Assembly (NCBI GenBank): GCA_943704525.1
Contig: CALSCQ010003320.1
Span: forward strand, 1 to 31,877
Length of the DNA stretch: 31,877 nt
Origin: Pigoraptor vietnamica
Lineage: Eukaryota > Opisthokonta > Filasterea
Direction of reading: 5' to 3'
The notes under the pieces: model-generated
Database searches by the model: none
The model's input: only the letters and a program-made list of their open reading frames with translations
Told to the model about the DNA's origin: nothing
Position numbers and translations under genes: made by a program
Shown: positions 1-11,400 of the stretch, one piece after another
Layout: every line of letters begins with the position of its first letter
Position numbering within the stretch: position 1 is the first letter of the stretch

Positions 1-97
<97 letters not shown>

Positions 98-118
98 TGT
101 GTGTGTGTGTGCGCGTGC
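1..118. repeat. (GT)n microsatellite, left edge
   Basis: This is an almost pure GT dinucleotide run with a single GTAT interruption near position 91, grading into GC/GT sequence by about 112. It lies just downstream (in minus-strand sense) of a good splice donor at 165, so it is most likely the inside of an intron of the minus-strand gene, where it reads as (CA)n. It is not telomeric. The open frames through it are repeat artefacts encoding Val-Cys. Confidence 0.95.
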
Positions 119-165
119 CTGTGTGTGTGCATGTGCGTGCGGTGGGCGCGCGACACAAAACCCAC

Positions 166-1396
166 CATCTTCTCGTGTAGGGATTGATGCGCCGTCGTTA
201 TGACTTTTATGGCGGCGCCTTTCCCCGGGAAGCCCCCCTCGTCAGTAAGCACGTCGCCCACAAGCCGCTCGACGGCCAGCCACGGCGGCATCGACGGGTC
301 TGCGCTAGAGGCGACACGAGGGTCCAGAGTTAATCGAATTGACGACAACGCGATGGTAAAATTTGCAACGTATAGCTATGGACTGACACTCACCATTGTT
401 GTCCACGTTGTTTCCGGGCGCCGGTCCGCCCGCATAGCCAAGTGGCATCTCGAGCGCACGCACCGCCCTCGCAGCCATCGCGTCTAGCACGTCGCGCCGT
501 CTCGTCGCTAGCTGTCGGTGAAGACTGCCGCGCCTGTTCATGCACATTTCCAAGAGGCCTTCAATAGTCAGCGCGAGGCGCTCGCGACCATCCCCCGCCC
601 CAAACGTTGCGCGTGTTCGGTTGGAATCGCTCACGGTCATTTTTTGCGAATGCCCGCAGCGAATCTGCGCTGCTCATCTGCAGCCGCGGCCGCTTTGCTG
701 CGCGACTTTCGTCGGCGACATCGCTCGCCGCGTCGTCGGCGTCCACGCCCTCTGCACTCTCCCCTCGTGCAGCGATTACGACGCACGTCGGGTCCGTGAA
801 GATTCGCCCCCCTAAACACCTCAATTTAGCAACAAGGTCGTGAGTCCCACGTCCACGAGCGGCTGTGGCATAGGCCGACCGTCAGTCGCATTGCAGCCGC
901 CGGCGGGCTGTCGCAGCCAGGCACCGGGCGCTCCCATCGCCGCGCGGAGGAACGTCAACGCACGCGGTGAGTTGTTGTTTACAGGCGCACCTTCTTCGTC
1001 GCCCTCGCGCGAAAACACAATCTCCACGAATTGCCGCCGCGTGAGCACAGGGACACACGCGTTCCGCTCGAACTATTTCCCGTTCAGCCTCTTGCTTTCC
1101 GCAGGGTCAACGGCATAGGAAGAGAGGGTCCTCGCCGCGTGTTGGCCTGACTGCGGCGCCCCGACCTCCCCCGACACAACGTACAGCTCAGAAGGTTCGC
1201 CCAGCTGAAGCCACGCCAACAGAACGGCACGGTCTCCATCCACGTTGAATAGCTCAAAGACCGGCGATAGGCGAAAGAACGGCGTCGCTGACCCGTCGGC
1301 CCCGGGCGCCGTCACCGCTTGGATCTTCGTGCCTCTCCCCGACCACACGACGCGCCACGGGAGACACGCTCCCTCGTAATGGGGATTGTCCCCCAT
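166..1396 (-). CDS. Unrecognised protein, possible BAH-like N-terminus (partial, multi-exon)
   Basis: This is the 5' part of a minus-strand gene that continues off the left edge. The start is the ATG at 1396 (MGDNPHYEG). Exons I can support: 1396-1166; 1072-991; from 862 to about 600 (end uncertain); a piece ending at 394 with donor GTGAGT; and 299-166, followed by a GTGGGT donor into the (CA)n intron. An in-frame TAG at 1075-1073 need not break the gene, because it can be the 3' splice site itself (GAAATAG followed by TTC, phase 0). The first exons have the feel of a BAH domain: a short hydrophobic strand (FFRLSPVFELF), then GDRAVLLAWL, SELYVVSGE and VPVLTRRQFVEIVF. A later piece (LGGRIF.DPTCVV) is weakly BRCT-like. 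Neither match is strong and I do not assign a function. The join between the third and fourth exons is unresolved: the two candidate frames differ and no single acceptor is convincing. Confidence 0.45.
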
Positions 1397-1803
1397 GGCA
1401 CCCTCGCTGGACTCGCCGTGTGTGTGCACAGCGTGTTTGCGCTTATCCGCAAAAAAAGAAAACGGGAAAGAAAACGATGTTATGGACTGTTTCACAGGGG
1501 TACTCAGGAGAGTGTTTCAGTGCCAGTTGAAGCGGAAGCTACGGTTACTCCCACCCATCTCGGCGAGATCTCGGCGACCCCTCTGTTTACACGTCGGTGG
1601 TGGCTGTCCGTGACATCGGGCACGCGCCGTGTGTTTGCGTCGCACTTCTTACCGACCCGCTTTCGTCGTACTTTCTCGTCCCACGCGTCGAGTGCGGGAC
1701 GAGCTGTAACTGTTGGCGACGCCTGCTTCGAACTCTCAAAGTCCACACCACACGGAACGTTCCAGAGGGACACTCTCGAGGCGTACTACGACTCTCGCCA
1801 GCC
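1397..1803. promoter_or_regulatory. Divergent intergenic region between the BAH-like gene and the SHIP-like gene
   Basis: This stretch of about 400 bp separates two divergently transcribed starts, so it probably holds both promoters. An A-rich tract (about 1449-1478) lies close to the minus-strand start. I see no clear TATA box, CCAAT box or palindromic factor site. Confidence 0.4.
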
Positions 1804-2559
1804 ATGGGGGATCCGCCGTGGCTCCACCGGCGCACAAATCGCCCGCAAGCGGAGAAGCTGCTGCAGGGGTTCGCGAATGGGACATTTCTCGTGCGTGGAA
1901 GCGAGAATGCGCCCGGCTCGAAAGTGCTCTCGCTAATGTGGGTGGAGGGCACGACATGGAGCGTGATGCAGTTGCTGCCGACTTCGGATATAACTTATTA
2001 GTGTGCCGTGGTGACATGTGGCGATTGCGACATCTACTTCACTTTGAGCGCCGTGTTGGCTCGATGGCGTAGTGACTGCACTCTCGCACAGTGCTCACTT
2101 TGGCTTCAAAGGCCTGACGTACGTTCGTTTTGTTTTATTTGTGGCGTCCACGCGCAGGCAGAGCAACCGGGTGCACCACTACCGCATCCTTGAGGACGCC
2201 GTGACAAGTCGAATGTACTTGGTGCGTGCGCACTTTCACTTGAGCACACGTGCCGCAGCCACGGGCTGCCGAAGTCTCTCATCTCTCTGCGACTGATTTC
2301 TTTGCGTTGTGTTGTGCGGCGACTGTGCGGTGATCGCGCAGGAGACGGCCGATGGCTCGAAAACGACCTTTGCGAATGTTGAGGACCTTGTCGCGCACTA
2401 TCTGAAGCCCGATCCGGCGAATGAGATTACGCTCGTCGCGCCTTGTGTAGGCAAGTACATTACCCGTCCACATGCTATTGTGAACTCCGTGGATGTTGTG
2501 CATGCTATCATGGGTTGTATGCGTGTGCGTGTGCGTGTGCGTCTGTGTGTGCGTGCGTG

Positions 2560-2614
<55 letters not shown>

Positions 2615-4793
2615 TGGGTGGGTGTGCGTCGTTGCGTATTCGCCACATACGTGTAACCAACCGCGCCCTCTCCCACACAGATCCCAACGCACCTACCGTC
2701 CCCCCGGCTGCTGCACCGTCCATCTCCATCGATGTATCCATGTCCGCGGACATCCCCGAAACGAAGCCACGTTCCACGAGCGACCCGTTTGCCGTGCGCG
2801 CTGGCGCGGGCGATATTTCGGGGCTTCTGGTGCCGGACACGGCGGTCAAGAAGCGCGCCCTTAGCGACGCGATATGCCCCGTCGCACTGACATACCGTGC
2901 GCGTCTGGAGGGCACGGACATGACGTGCGACCGGCCGTTTCTCGACGACCTGCGAAAGTACGTGGACGCGAGCCTGTGCGAGGACTCGGCGGCCGTGCGG
3001 AGCGGCGGCTCCGCCGTGGACCTGCAGACGCTCATGCTGGAGGTGTGTGTGCGTTAAGTGTGTGTCGTGACTTGTGCGTGCAACATTTGCCTGGCTATAA
3101 CTGTTATGGCGTTGAGCCCGTGCGTGTGCAGCAGCAGAGTCACAACATAACTCGCCCACATAATTGTGATGGCGTTGTCTCTGTGTGTGCCCATGCAGTA
3201 CCACAACATAACTCGCCTACATATATCACCGCACGCAGGCGTCGAAGGAGTTGGAGACGGCGCTCGTGAAGTACACGCGCCGAATGGCCGTTCTGCGCAT
3301 GCTGATGGCGAGCGCTGCGGACGACGCGGCGCAGGACGCCGAGCTCTTCTCGCAATCTCTCAGCCGCTCGCAGTTGGCCGCACAGCTTCTCGTGTCTGCT
3401 GCGCCCGCGCGACTGCCGTCGGCAAACACGTCCCCGGAGGAAGGGCTGGCGGAGCTTGGTGACATGTTGCAAAACGCGCGCGAACTCATTTCCCGCGTCC
3501 AGACGGCCGCCGTTACGGCGTATTGCGAACGTCCGTGCGCGCACGCGGCGCCGGTTGAGGGCGTGCACGCGCCGTCTGTTACGTCGCTGCACAAATTCGA
3601 CGCTGTGCGCGTGCGCATGACGAACGAGAGGGCGCCTGTGCGACTGGATGTCGACGTCGTGCACGGTGTGTGGGCGGTTCATCGAAAAAAGATGTCGTGC
3701 TTTTAGTGTGTTGGTGTGTGTGGGTGTGTGTGGGTGTGTGGGGGTGTGTGGGTGTGTGTGGGCGTGCCTGCGTGGTGGTGCGGTGCTCGGTGTGACCTTG
3801 CATGTTGCTTCGCAGGAACTGTGACAGTCGTGAAGAAAAAGGGCGCCTTTTCCAGTCCGAAGCCTTGCTTTCGGACGTACCATCACTCTCAGGTTCGTGT
3901 TGTTACCACTGGCGGACAAAAGATAAGGCGGTGGTGTTTTGAAAAGACGTACCTCGTTCTCCGACTCTCGACCCCTCCCGCGTGCATGCGCCTCTCCAAT
4001 AACGACGCTGCCGCTGTTACGCAGATGCTCACCGTGACCAAGCCGTCCAAGCCAAAGTGCAGCGTTGCGATCACTCTGGCCCATAAACCCATGGCGCGGA
4101 TGTTCAAGTTCGCCGACGCACAGGTACGAGGGCGCGTTTATAGAGCGTCTGTCCCCTGAAGTCGTCACAAAGGTGTTGTACAGGGTGTCGGAGAGCGTCT
4201 ATCGTCGCGAAAGTGTGTGCGGCCACTTTGCACGATTTCTGCACACCGGCAACGTGCTTGCGAGCCGTTGTGGTGGTTGTGTGGGTTGGGAGTCTTCCCT
4301 TCGGTTGCATGACATCTCCGTGCGATGCGCAGGCGCGGGATCTCTTCTGCGTGCTGATCGAGCGGACCAAGATGCTCAACCAAGGGTCCCTGCCGACGCC
4401 GCAGTATCCCCTCTCCGTCCTCATTGGATCGTGGAACATGGGTGCGTTCTTTTTTTTCTATTTTTTTATTTCAACGTGCGTGTTCGCTGCGATATTGTGT
4501 GGGCGTGCGGTGTTGCAGCATGCCGTATGTATGTGAGCGTGTTGTGTGCGTGCGGAATTGTGCGTGCATCTGTGTATGCGCTGATGACTCCTCGGTGCTG
4601 TAGGCAATGCCGAGGCCCCCGCAGACCTGTCGTCGTGGCTGAACGTCAAGACAGACCAGGCGCCGTCCGGACACAAGGACTATGACATTTACGTCGTTGG
4701 CACCCAGGTATCCATGGTTTTCGCATTTCGTGACGTGTAGTTGTGAGTGAGTGTGTGTGTGTGGTTGTGTGAGAGAGAAAGAGAGAGAGAGAG

Positions 4794-4875
<82 letters not shown>

Positions 4876-7800
4876 CGCGCGCTTGTTGGGCGTGTGCGTA
4901 CGCAAGTAATATGTTGGTACTGTAGTTGTATGTGTGCTCTCGTTTGATCCATCGCACGCGTCTGTGTTTCCTTGCTGAAGCCCATTGGGTTCGACTCCAT
5001 ACTTCGCTGTGTTCATCGCTCCTCTTGTATGTGCGCGATAACTGCGCAGGAGAGCTACGGCAGCATGAGCGCGTGGGAGAAGGACTGGCTCGCGAACGTG
5101 CGCCGCCACATCGGCAACTACGACCTTGTCACGTGCGAGTCCCTGTGGCAAATCCGCATTGCAGTCCTCGTGCGGCCGGAACTCTCGCACCGCGTGTGGG
5201 GCCTGCAGCAGGCGACGGTGGCGACGGGCATCGCGAACGCCCTCGGTGAGTCGTCTGCATTTGGGTCATCGCAGTGTCCGAGAGAGTTAAGGAGAGGGCC
5301 TGCATTGAATTTGTGTGTTGTGTGTGTGTGTGCGTGCATGCACGTTCGTGACCTTGCATGCATGCATCTTCAGAGCGTGTTCTCATCCCCGCATGCACAC
5401 GCACGCAGGCAACAAGGGCGCGGTGGCCGTCTCCTTCTTCTTCGACCAGTCGCGCCTCTGCTTCATCAACTCACACCTCGCGAGCGGCGGCGAAAACTGC
5501 GCGCGCCGCGCGGCCAACTACCATGACGTCATCAGGGCGCTGACGCCCATCCTGTGCACGCGTCGCCCGGCGGACCTCCTCACGCAGTTTGACCACCTCC
5601 TCTGGTTTGGCGACCTCAACTACCGCATGGACCTCACCGTTGACAGGGTGAGGGTGCGCGCGTGTGTGTTACGGCGCTTGTGCGTGTGTGCGTCTGGGTG
5701 AAATGCGGCGGGGTGCGCGCGTGTGTGTTACGGCGCTTGTGCATGTGTGTGTCTGCGTGAAGTACGGCAGATGTGGACGTGCGCACTCTCTCAAACTCCC
5801 CTCGTGGACGGTGTCTGTTACGGCGCTTGTGCTTTGTGTGCGTCTGCGTGAAATACGAAAGGGCAGTGTCACTTACCCTTGTCTGGTTTGGACGATGCGT
5901 CTGTCCGCAGGTGCTTGAGCTGATCAGTCGGCGCGACTGGAACGGCCTTCGCGCGGGTGACCAGCTGCTCTCGGAGCAGCGCAACGGCCGCGCCTTCGTG
6001 GGATTTGGTGGGTGTGGTGAAACTCTGTTCGTAAATCGTATGCGAATGCGTGTGGATTGCAGTCGTGACCGGTGTGGAAATTGTGTGTTTGGGCCAATGC
6101 GCCGCTTGCTCCGTTCATGGGCAAGCGCTTAAAGTTGCCTATTCGCGATAACAGAGGAGGGTAGCATGTCGTTCCCGCCGACGTACCGCTTCGAGCGCGG
6201 CACACGCACAACGTACAACTGGCGAAAGGGGCAGCGCGTGAACGTCCCCTCGTGGTGCGACCGCATTCTTTGGCGTTCCGCGCCGTCGGCCGAGATCAAG
6301 CAGTTGTACCTCGGCGCACCCAACGACATCACGACGTCCGATCACTCCCCTATCACGGGCATTTTCACGATCGCCGTCAACGCGCGGCACCGCACGCTGA
6401 GGGCGATTCACAGCGCCATGTCGTCCTCTGCGCTCGCGGCGACGGCGCCACTACCACCGCCGCAGGCTTACGTCGTGTGCATATCGAAAGCAATTGCGAA
6501 GGTGAGTGCGGACGTGCTTTGTCGATTGCTACGTGCACGCGCGCGCGTGCGTCTTGACGGAGGTCTGTTTGCTATTACTCGGCCTCACAAAGAGTTTGCA
6601 TGCCTGTTGCAGATTCGGGCGCCTTCATCCGGGGCCACGCAGCGGTTTGTGCTTGAAGTGAACGGGGCGTGCCTTTCCGAGTCGCACCGAAGCCGCCCCA
6701 ATCGCCTGCAGGACACGGACCGGAAGGTGCGCTCCTTTGCAAGGGCAAACGTGACATGTGTGTGTGTGTGTGTGTTATACAACGCTTATATTCGAAATGT
6801 GACAGGAAAGCTGGCGGTTGAGAAATGCGCCGAGTGTTGCGGCTGTCTCACGCAAAGCACTCTTCGCAGGTCACGTCCATCATTGACTCCCTTCCCGTGG
6901 CGTCGCCCTCGGTCGGCCCGTCGTCCCTCGTCGATCCCATGTGGACGCGGAGTGATCTTCCGCTGTCGATGGTCCCCGTTGTGGGCGAGCGCGCGTTCCT
7001 GGAGGCGCAGCACCTCACCCTCTCCGTGTTTGCGGAAAACCAGCCCGACCAGCACATCGGTGGGTATCTGCGTCGTCAGATTGGCATGGCTTCCTTTGTT
7101 TGCTGGCACGGACGGTCGTGGATGGATGTCGCGACCACTCTAACACACACACTACCCAAACCACAATGTAACGGGTCGTATCTTTCGACTGCAGGCGTCG
7201 CCACTGTTTCGCTCCGTCTCCTCTTCGGTGACAGCCCCATACCCTTCAGCGCCGTTCTCACCCTCCGCGGCGAGACCGTCGGCTCGATTGCCGGCGCGAT
7301 CCACGTGACGGAGAAGGAGGAGGAAGCGCGTGCTGTGCGATCGCGGTCCATCGCCCCCGACCCTGGCGTAGGCCTTCCGAACCCCTTTGGGATGCCGGAT
7401 GGTGCGAAGCCGAGGGTGGACGACGACGTGCTCGACCGCCGCGCCGCGTGGGGCAAGCAGCGCTCGCAGTCGCTCGCCGATATTGTGGGCGTCGGGTCGC
7501 TGGGGGAGATGCGACAGCGGGGACGGCAGGTCACGGGATTGCGCGCGGGTGGCGGCGCATTGGGGCCCAATGAATCGGTAGGAGACGCAGGGGCGCCCCC
7601 GCTGTCACCGCGCAACGCACAGTCGCACGAGGACCTCTTCGGTGCGACGTCCGCGAGGAACAGCATGGAAGGTCGCGACTGTCCTGCGACGGGTGCGGTG
7701 GGAGTGCGCGAGTGCCTGGCAGCGCATGGCCTGGAGGGCCACGTCGACGCGTTTATTGGCGCGGGTTACGATGACGTTGCCGTTTTGCTGCACTTGACAG

Positions 7801-7913
7801 AGGAGGATCTCGACTCGGTGGGACTGAAGGACGCCGGTCTGCGAGCGCGCGCGCTGGGAATGGCTCGGCTGCTGGCGGATGCGGGGAAGGACTCGCGATC
7901 GAACACGACATAG
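1804..7913 (+). CDS. SHIP-like phosphoinositide 5-phosphatase (SH2 - PH-like - 5-phosphatase - C2-like - SAM)
   Basis: Fifteen exons: 1804-1937, 2158-2221, 2342-2444, 2681-3042, 3239-3665, 3816-4123, 4333-4441, 4604-4707, 5050-5245, 5409-5647, 5911-6007, 6155-6501, 6613-6726, 6870-7059 and 7195-7913. They sum to 3513 nt (1170 aa) with consistent phases; human SHIP1 and SHIP2 are about 1190 and 1260 aa. Residues 1-100 are an SH2 domain with an intact FLVR arginine (R31) and a HHYRI strand. Residues about 360-490 resemble the PH-related domain that precedes the phosphatase in SHIP. The catalytic domain (about 490-790) has GSWNMG, GTQES, GNKGAVA, LWFGDLNYR, PSWCDRILW and SDHSPI, so the metal-binding and catalytic residues are all present. 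A C2-like region follows, then a low-complexity linker with an NPF motif, then a C-terminal SAM domain (about 1100-1160). By family, it removes the 5-phosphate from PI(3,4,5)P3 at the plasma membrane, recruited by phosphotyrosine. The third donor (T|GTGTAG) is the least certain junction. Confidence 0.9.
2563..2613. repeat. (GT)n microsatellite in SHIP-like intron 3
   Basis: A pure GT run preceded by an imperfect GTGC/GTCT tract from about 2518. It lies in the intron between the end of the SH2 exon (2444) and the exon starting at 2681, and it reads as GT in the sense strand. Confidence 0.95.
3104..3228. repeat. Imperfect ~62-bp direct repeat in SHIP-like intron 4
   Basis: Two adjacent copies (about 3104-3165 and 3167-3228) share TATGGCGTTG / GATGGCGTTG at the start and CACAACATAACTCGCC near the end, with a diverged middle. 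Each copy ends in a short AT-rich stretch. Both lie in the intron just before the acceptor at 3238, so they are probably a recent local duplication without coding effect. Confidence 0.75.
3708..3765. repeat. TGTGTGGG-type minisatellite in SHIP-like intron 5
   Basis: A tandem array of GTGTGTGGGT-like units in the 150-bp intron before the exon starting at 3816. The intron donor itself is GTGTGT, so the 5' splice site sits close to GT-repeat sequence. Confidence 0.85.
4747..4878. repeat. Compound (GA)n / (GT)n microsatellite in SHIP-like intron 8
   Basis: A short GT tract, then GAGAGA from about 4769 to 4795, then about 35 uninterrupted GT units to 4867, ending in GCGCGC-rich sequence. It lies entirely between the exon ending in GTQ (4707) and the exon beginning with ES (5050), so the conserved GTQES motif of the phosphatase is split by this intron. 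Confidence 0.95.
5649..5860. repeat. ~60-bp minisatellite in SHIP-like intron 10
   Basis: Three related copies begin near 5649, 5710 and 5813. Each carries TGTTACGGCGCTTGTGC followed by a GT-rich stretch and CGTCTG.GTGAA.T.CG. The first two are about 60 bp and nearly identical; the third is separated by an unrelated insert and lacks the start of the unit. The array fills most of the intron between exons ending at 5647 and starting at 5911. Confidence 0.85.
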
Positions 7914-8069
7914 GCCGTCGTGTGTGACTGTGAGGGAGATGGAACACGATATAGACTGCTTTGTGTGAATGAAAGCGATCGAACGCGACATATTTATGTG
8001 TTTGAGTGACAGCGGCCGTAAGTGTGATGGAACACGACATAGGCCGTCGCGTGTGGCTGTGAGGGAGTC
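7897..8069. repeat. Degenerate repeat overlapping the SHIP-like stop codon and 3' region
   Basis: The segment around the stop codon (GAACACGACATAGGCCGTCG, then GTGTG.CTGTGAGGGAG) recurs almost exactly at about 8030-8069. Two more diverged copies of the GAACACGA.ATA core lie between (about 7941 and 7981). The last codons and stop of the gene therefore appear to be the source, or a member, of a small tandem array that spread into the 3' UTR. Confidence 0.65.
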
Positions 8070-8449
8070 GGCCTTCGTGTGGTGCACATGGGCAATGAGA
8101 AAGAACGAACGAGTCCAAATCATCACCAGTCGTCGTTGACACGACAGACAGAAGGACGGACGGCGCTCATTTTCTCGAATGTATTCCGTCGAAAGCAACG
8201 CCACTTGCGCACCAAACCCAAAACGCAAAAGCCAAACCCCTCGAATCACCGCCCACTCACCACGCACGCGCACGCACGCACATAGACAGCAGCCCCCTTC
8301 CCGCAGGAAGTGCCTCGCAGTCCTCCACCCTAAGGCGCTTCCAGCCCTTCCCCGTCTGCGTAACGTCAAAAGTACAGACGCACAAACGACGACACGTCGT
8401 TTGCCGCCGCAAAAGCACTCTCCAGCCCAACGCACACATAAGCGACCGC
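8070..8449. other. Convergent 3' intergenic region, no gene seen
   Basis: This lies between the stops of the SHIP-like gene (plus) and the acyl-CoA dehydrogenase gene (minus). I see no conserved coding frame, RNA gene or clear polyadenylation signal. Two CACGCACGCACGCAC-like runs occur near 8260-8280. Confidence 0.6.
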
Positions 8450-11400
8450 TTAGAAGCCCAGCGGGTGCGTGGGGATGTACTCGCCCTTGTCGAGAAGCTC
8501 GCCGGCGATCTGCGAGAAGCTGTTGTCGCACGTGCTCGACGACACGATCGCGCGGATGTTCGACGCGAGGCGCTCGTCGGCGTCCTGGCAGTACGTCTTG
8601 CAGAGGAGCGCCTCGTGCGCCGCCGTCGGCGACTTGGACTACGCGTGGTCGAGAGCGTCAGCACGCATGCCAATTCAACGTAGGCCATGTGCACTCCACT
8701 CTAAAAGTTTGCGTGGTGCGGCACAGTGCAATCGCGCAGAGCGTCTCTAGTGCGCACTTACGTTGAGAGCCTGCGTGGCGCGCGATGCGACGGCGGCCAT
8801 CGCGTAGAGGTCCATGACGACCTCGGCGACGCGGCGGAGGGGCATCTGCTGGTGGATGACCTCCTTGCCGTGCTTCGAGAGGAGGCTCTCGATCGCAGCG
8901 CCAAAGTCGGCCGTGCGGTTCTCGATGATCGACGCGCTGTCGCGGAGGTCGGGGTGCACGCCCTGCGCAACAAGAGACGATGAGTGATCAACACTTGGGC
9001 ACACAACAGGCACCACACGCGAAAATAAAAACGGGTATATGCAACGCGCACTTAGATACAACACTAAGGAGCCCACGCATACCTTGAGGACGTCGCCGCC
9101 ACCGCTCACGCCGAGCGAGCGGCGCAGGCGCTTCGGAGCCTCGTCGAGAATGACGCCGAGGTTGGCGAGGGGGTTCTGGAGGGCCTTCTGGAGCTGCTTG
9201 AGCGTCGTCGCAGCCGACTGGATGCCGGTGAGCGCGATGAAGAGGCGGAGGATCTCGTTTGTGCCCTCGAATATGCGGAAAATCCGAATGTCACGCATCA
9301 CGCGCTCGAGGCCCGTGTGCTGCGACCGAAGGAAGGGTGCGAAAGGGGTCACGGGTTGCGCACAATACAACAAGAAGCAGGGCAACAACTGCGCAAGCAG
9401 GTGGACAGCTAATACAACGAAACGAACAGATTGCGCGCTAAGGTACGGCCCAGCGCCTCGCACGCACGTGACGCACCTTCATGAAGCCCATCCCGCCGAG
9501 GATCTGGATGGCCTCGTCGGCGACGAACCACGCGCTCTCCGACGCAAACACCTTGCTGATGGCGGCCTCGATCTGGTAGTCGTCCGAGCCGCGGTCCATG
9601 TTCGCGCTGAGCGTGTACGCGATGCTCTCGGTGGCGTAGGCGCGCAGGGCCATCTTCGCGATCTTCTCGCGGATGAGGCCGTACTCGCGGATCTTGTGGC
9701 CAAACTGCACGCGGTTGTTGGCGTGGTCCGCCGCCTTGGCGATGAGGGCCTTCATCGTGCCGGAGAGCGCCGCGCCCATGCCGAAGCGCCCGTTGTTGAG
9801 AATGTTCATCGCGACCTTGAAGCCGCCGCCGACTTCGCCGATCACGTTCTCGATCGGCACCTGCGAAGTTCACGGGTTGAGACGTGTGTGCACGCAGCAC
9901 TGTCGACACTCAGTAGCACAACGGAGGCGATGACAACACGCCAGCCATGCGCACACTTTCACAGACTCAACCACGTGCGCAACGCAACGCACACGCACGC
10001 AGGGGACAAAGCGCGCATGTCCCACCTTCGTGTCCTCAAAGTACACCTCGGCCGTGTTGGAGCACTTGATGCCCATCTTCTTCTCAGGCGCGCCGTTCGT
10101 GACGCCGCCAAACGAGCGCTCGACGATAAACGCTGTCACCTGCGCGTCCACGAGAGACATATAATCAGAACTGCTCGTTCATAGTGAAATGAACACAGAG
10201 CAAAAGCTTAGGGGAAAAAACGTCGGAAGCGTCGACGCCGCATCTCGCACAATCGCTGGCGTCTTTCACGACGAGCGACAGGGCACACACACAGAGCCCC
10301 CGAGGAATGCGAACGCACCTTGTCGCCCTTCTTGCCCGTCTTGGGGTCGACCACCTCCGTCTGCGCAAACACGGTGAAGATCTCGGCAATGCCGCCGTTG
10401 CTGATCCAAATCTTGCTGCCGTTGAGGATGAAGTGCTTGCCGTCCGGGCTAAGCACGGCGCGCGTGCGGATCGACTGCGCACGTGGGATTAGGACAACCG
10501 GCAAGAGTTCTTTCATGACAACCACACAGTGCAACACGAACCACGCGCACAATGTCACACGGAGCAAACCCCAATACACACACGCACAAGCACACACATA
10601 TGCACTCACGCACACACACGTAGGGGCCGCAGGCCCGCAAGTGCGGCGACACTCACGTTGGCATCAGAGCCGCTCGACGGCTCCGTGAGCGCAAACGCGG
10701 CAAACTGCTCGCCCGTCGCGAGCTTCGGCAGGTACTTCTTCTTCTGCGCTTCGTTGCCCGCAATCAAGATGCCCTTGAAGCCGATCGACTGGTGCGCACC
10801 GAGCGCGATGCCCACGCCCAAGTCGTGTGCGCCGACGACCTCGACGAGGCGCGCGTATCCCGTGTTCGTGAGGCCGAGACCACCGAGCTCCTGCGGGACC
10901 TGCAGGCCGAACGCGCCCATCTCGCGAAGGCCCTGGAGGGTCGCCTCGGGAATCTCCGACTTCTCGTCGTTCAGAGCGGCGTCGTTCACCTCCTACGCAG
11001 CACGCACACCTCGCGTTACTCGCGTTACTCGCCAGTCGATTTTTCACGCACACGCAAAGTCTCATTCACACGTTGCCACATCACACGCTGTGAACAGTAC
11101 ATGGCCACTGCAGTGCGCACCCGAAAGTACTTGGCGCAGGGCTCGACGAGCATCTTGAGCTCTTCAGCGGCCTCCGTGGGAAGGACGTTCGTGGCGGGAA
11201 AAGGGAAGACCTGCTCCTCGCGCAGCTTGCCGAGGAAGAGGCCGCGCGCAAACGACGACTGCGACGACGGCGCACCCGTCTTGGGCGGGGCAGCAGCGGC
11301 ATAGCTGCGAGCGCTCACGATGCGGGCGCTGGATGTGATGACAGTGGGTGTGAGTAGTGGGTAGCAAGAAGGTACACGGCAACCGGGGAGTATGTTGCGC

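Noticed and set aside
1-118. The left-edge GT run as a telomere, or its Val-Cys frames as a protein
   Set aside because: Telomere repeats are not pure GT dinucleotides in this kind of eukaryote, the run is followed directly by coding sequence, and similar runs occur in many introns. Val-Cys or His-Thr frames are what any GT/CA repeat produces.
1386-1613. Upstream extension of the SHIP-like gene before 1804
   Set aside because: Frames here are short and lack motifs. The SH2 domain begins within a few residues of the ATG at 1804, which is a natural start.
5649-5860. CRISPR array
   Set aside because: The repeats are degenerate, lack regular unique spacers, lie inside a eukaryotic intron, and have no cas genes nearby.
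8070-8449. A tRNA or other small RNA in the convergent spacers
   Set aside because: I looked for A/B-box-like motifs and stable stems in the 8.1-8.4, 16.6-17.3 and 21.0-21.3 kb spacers and saw nothing convincing by eye.
9039-10184. A 381-codon plus-strand frame opposite the acyl-CoA dehydrogenase gene
   Set aside because: It runs antisense to several conserved VLCAD exons and introns and resembles no protein. High GC keeps antisense frames open.
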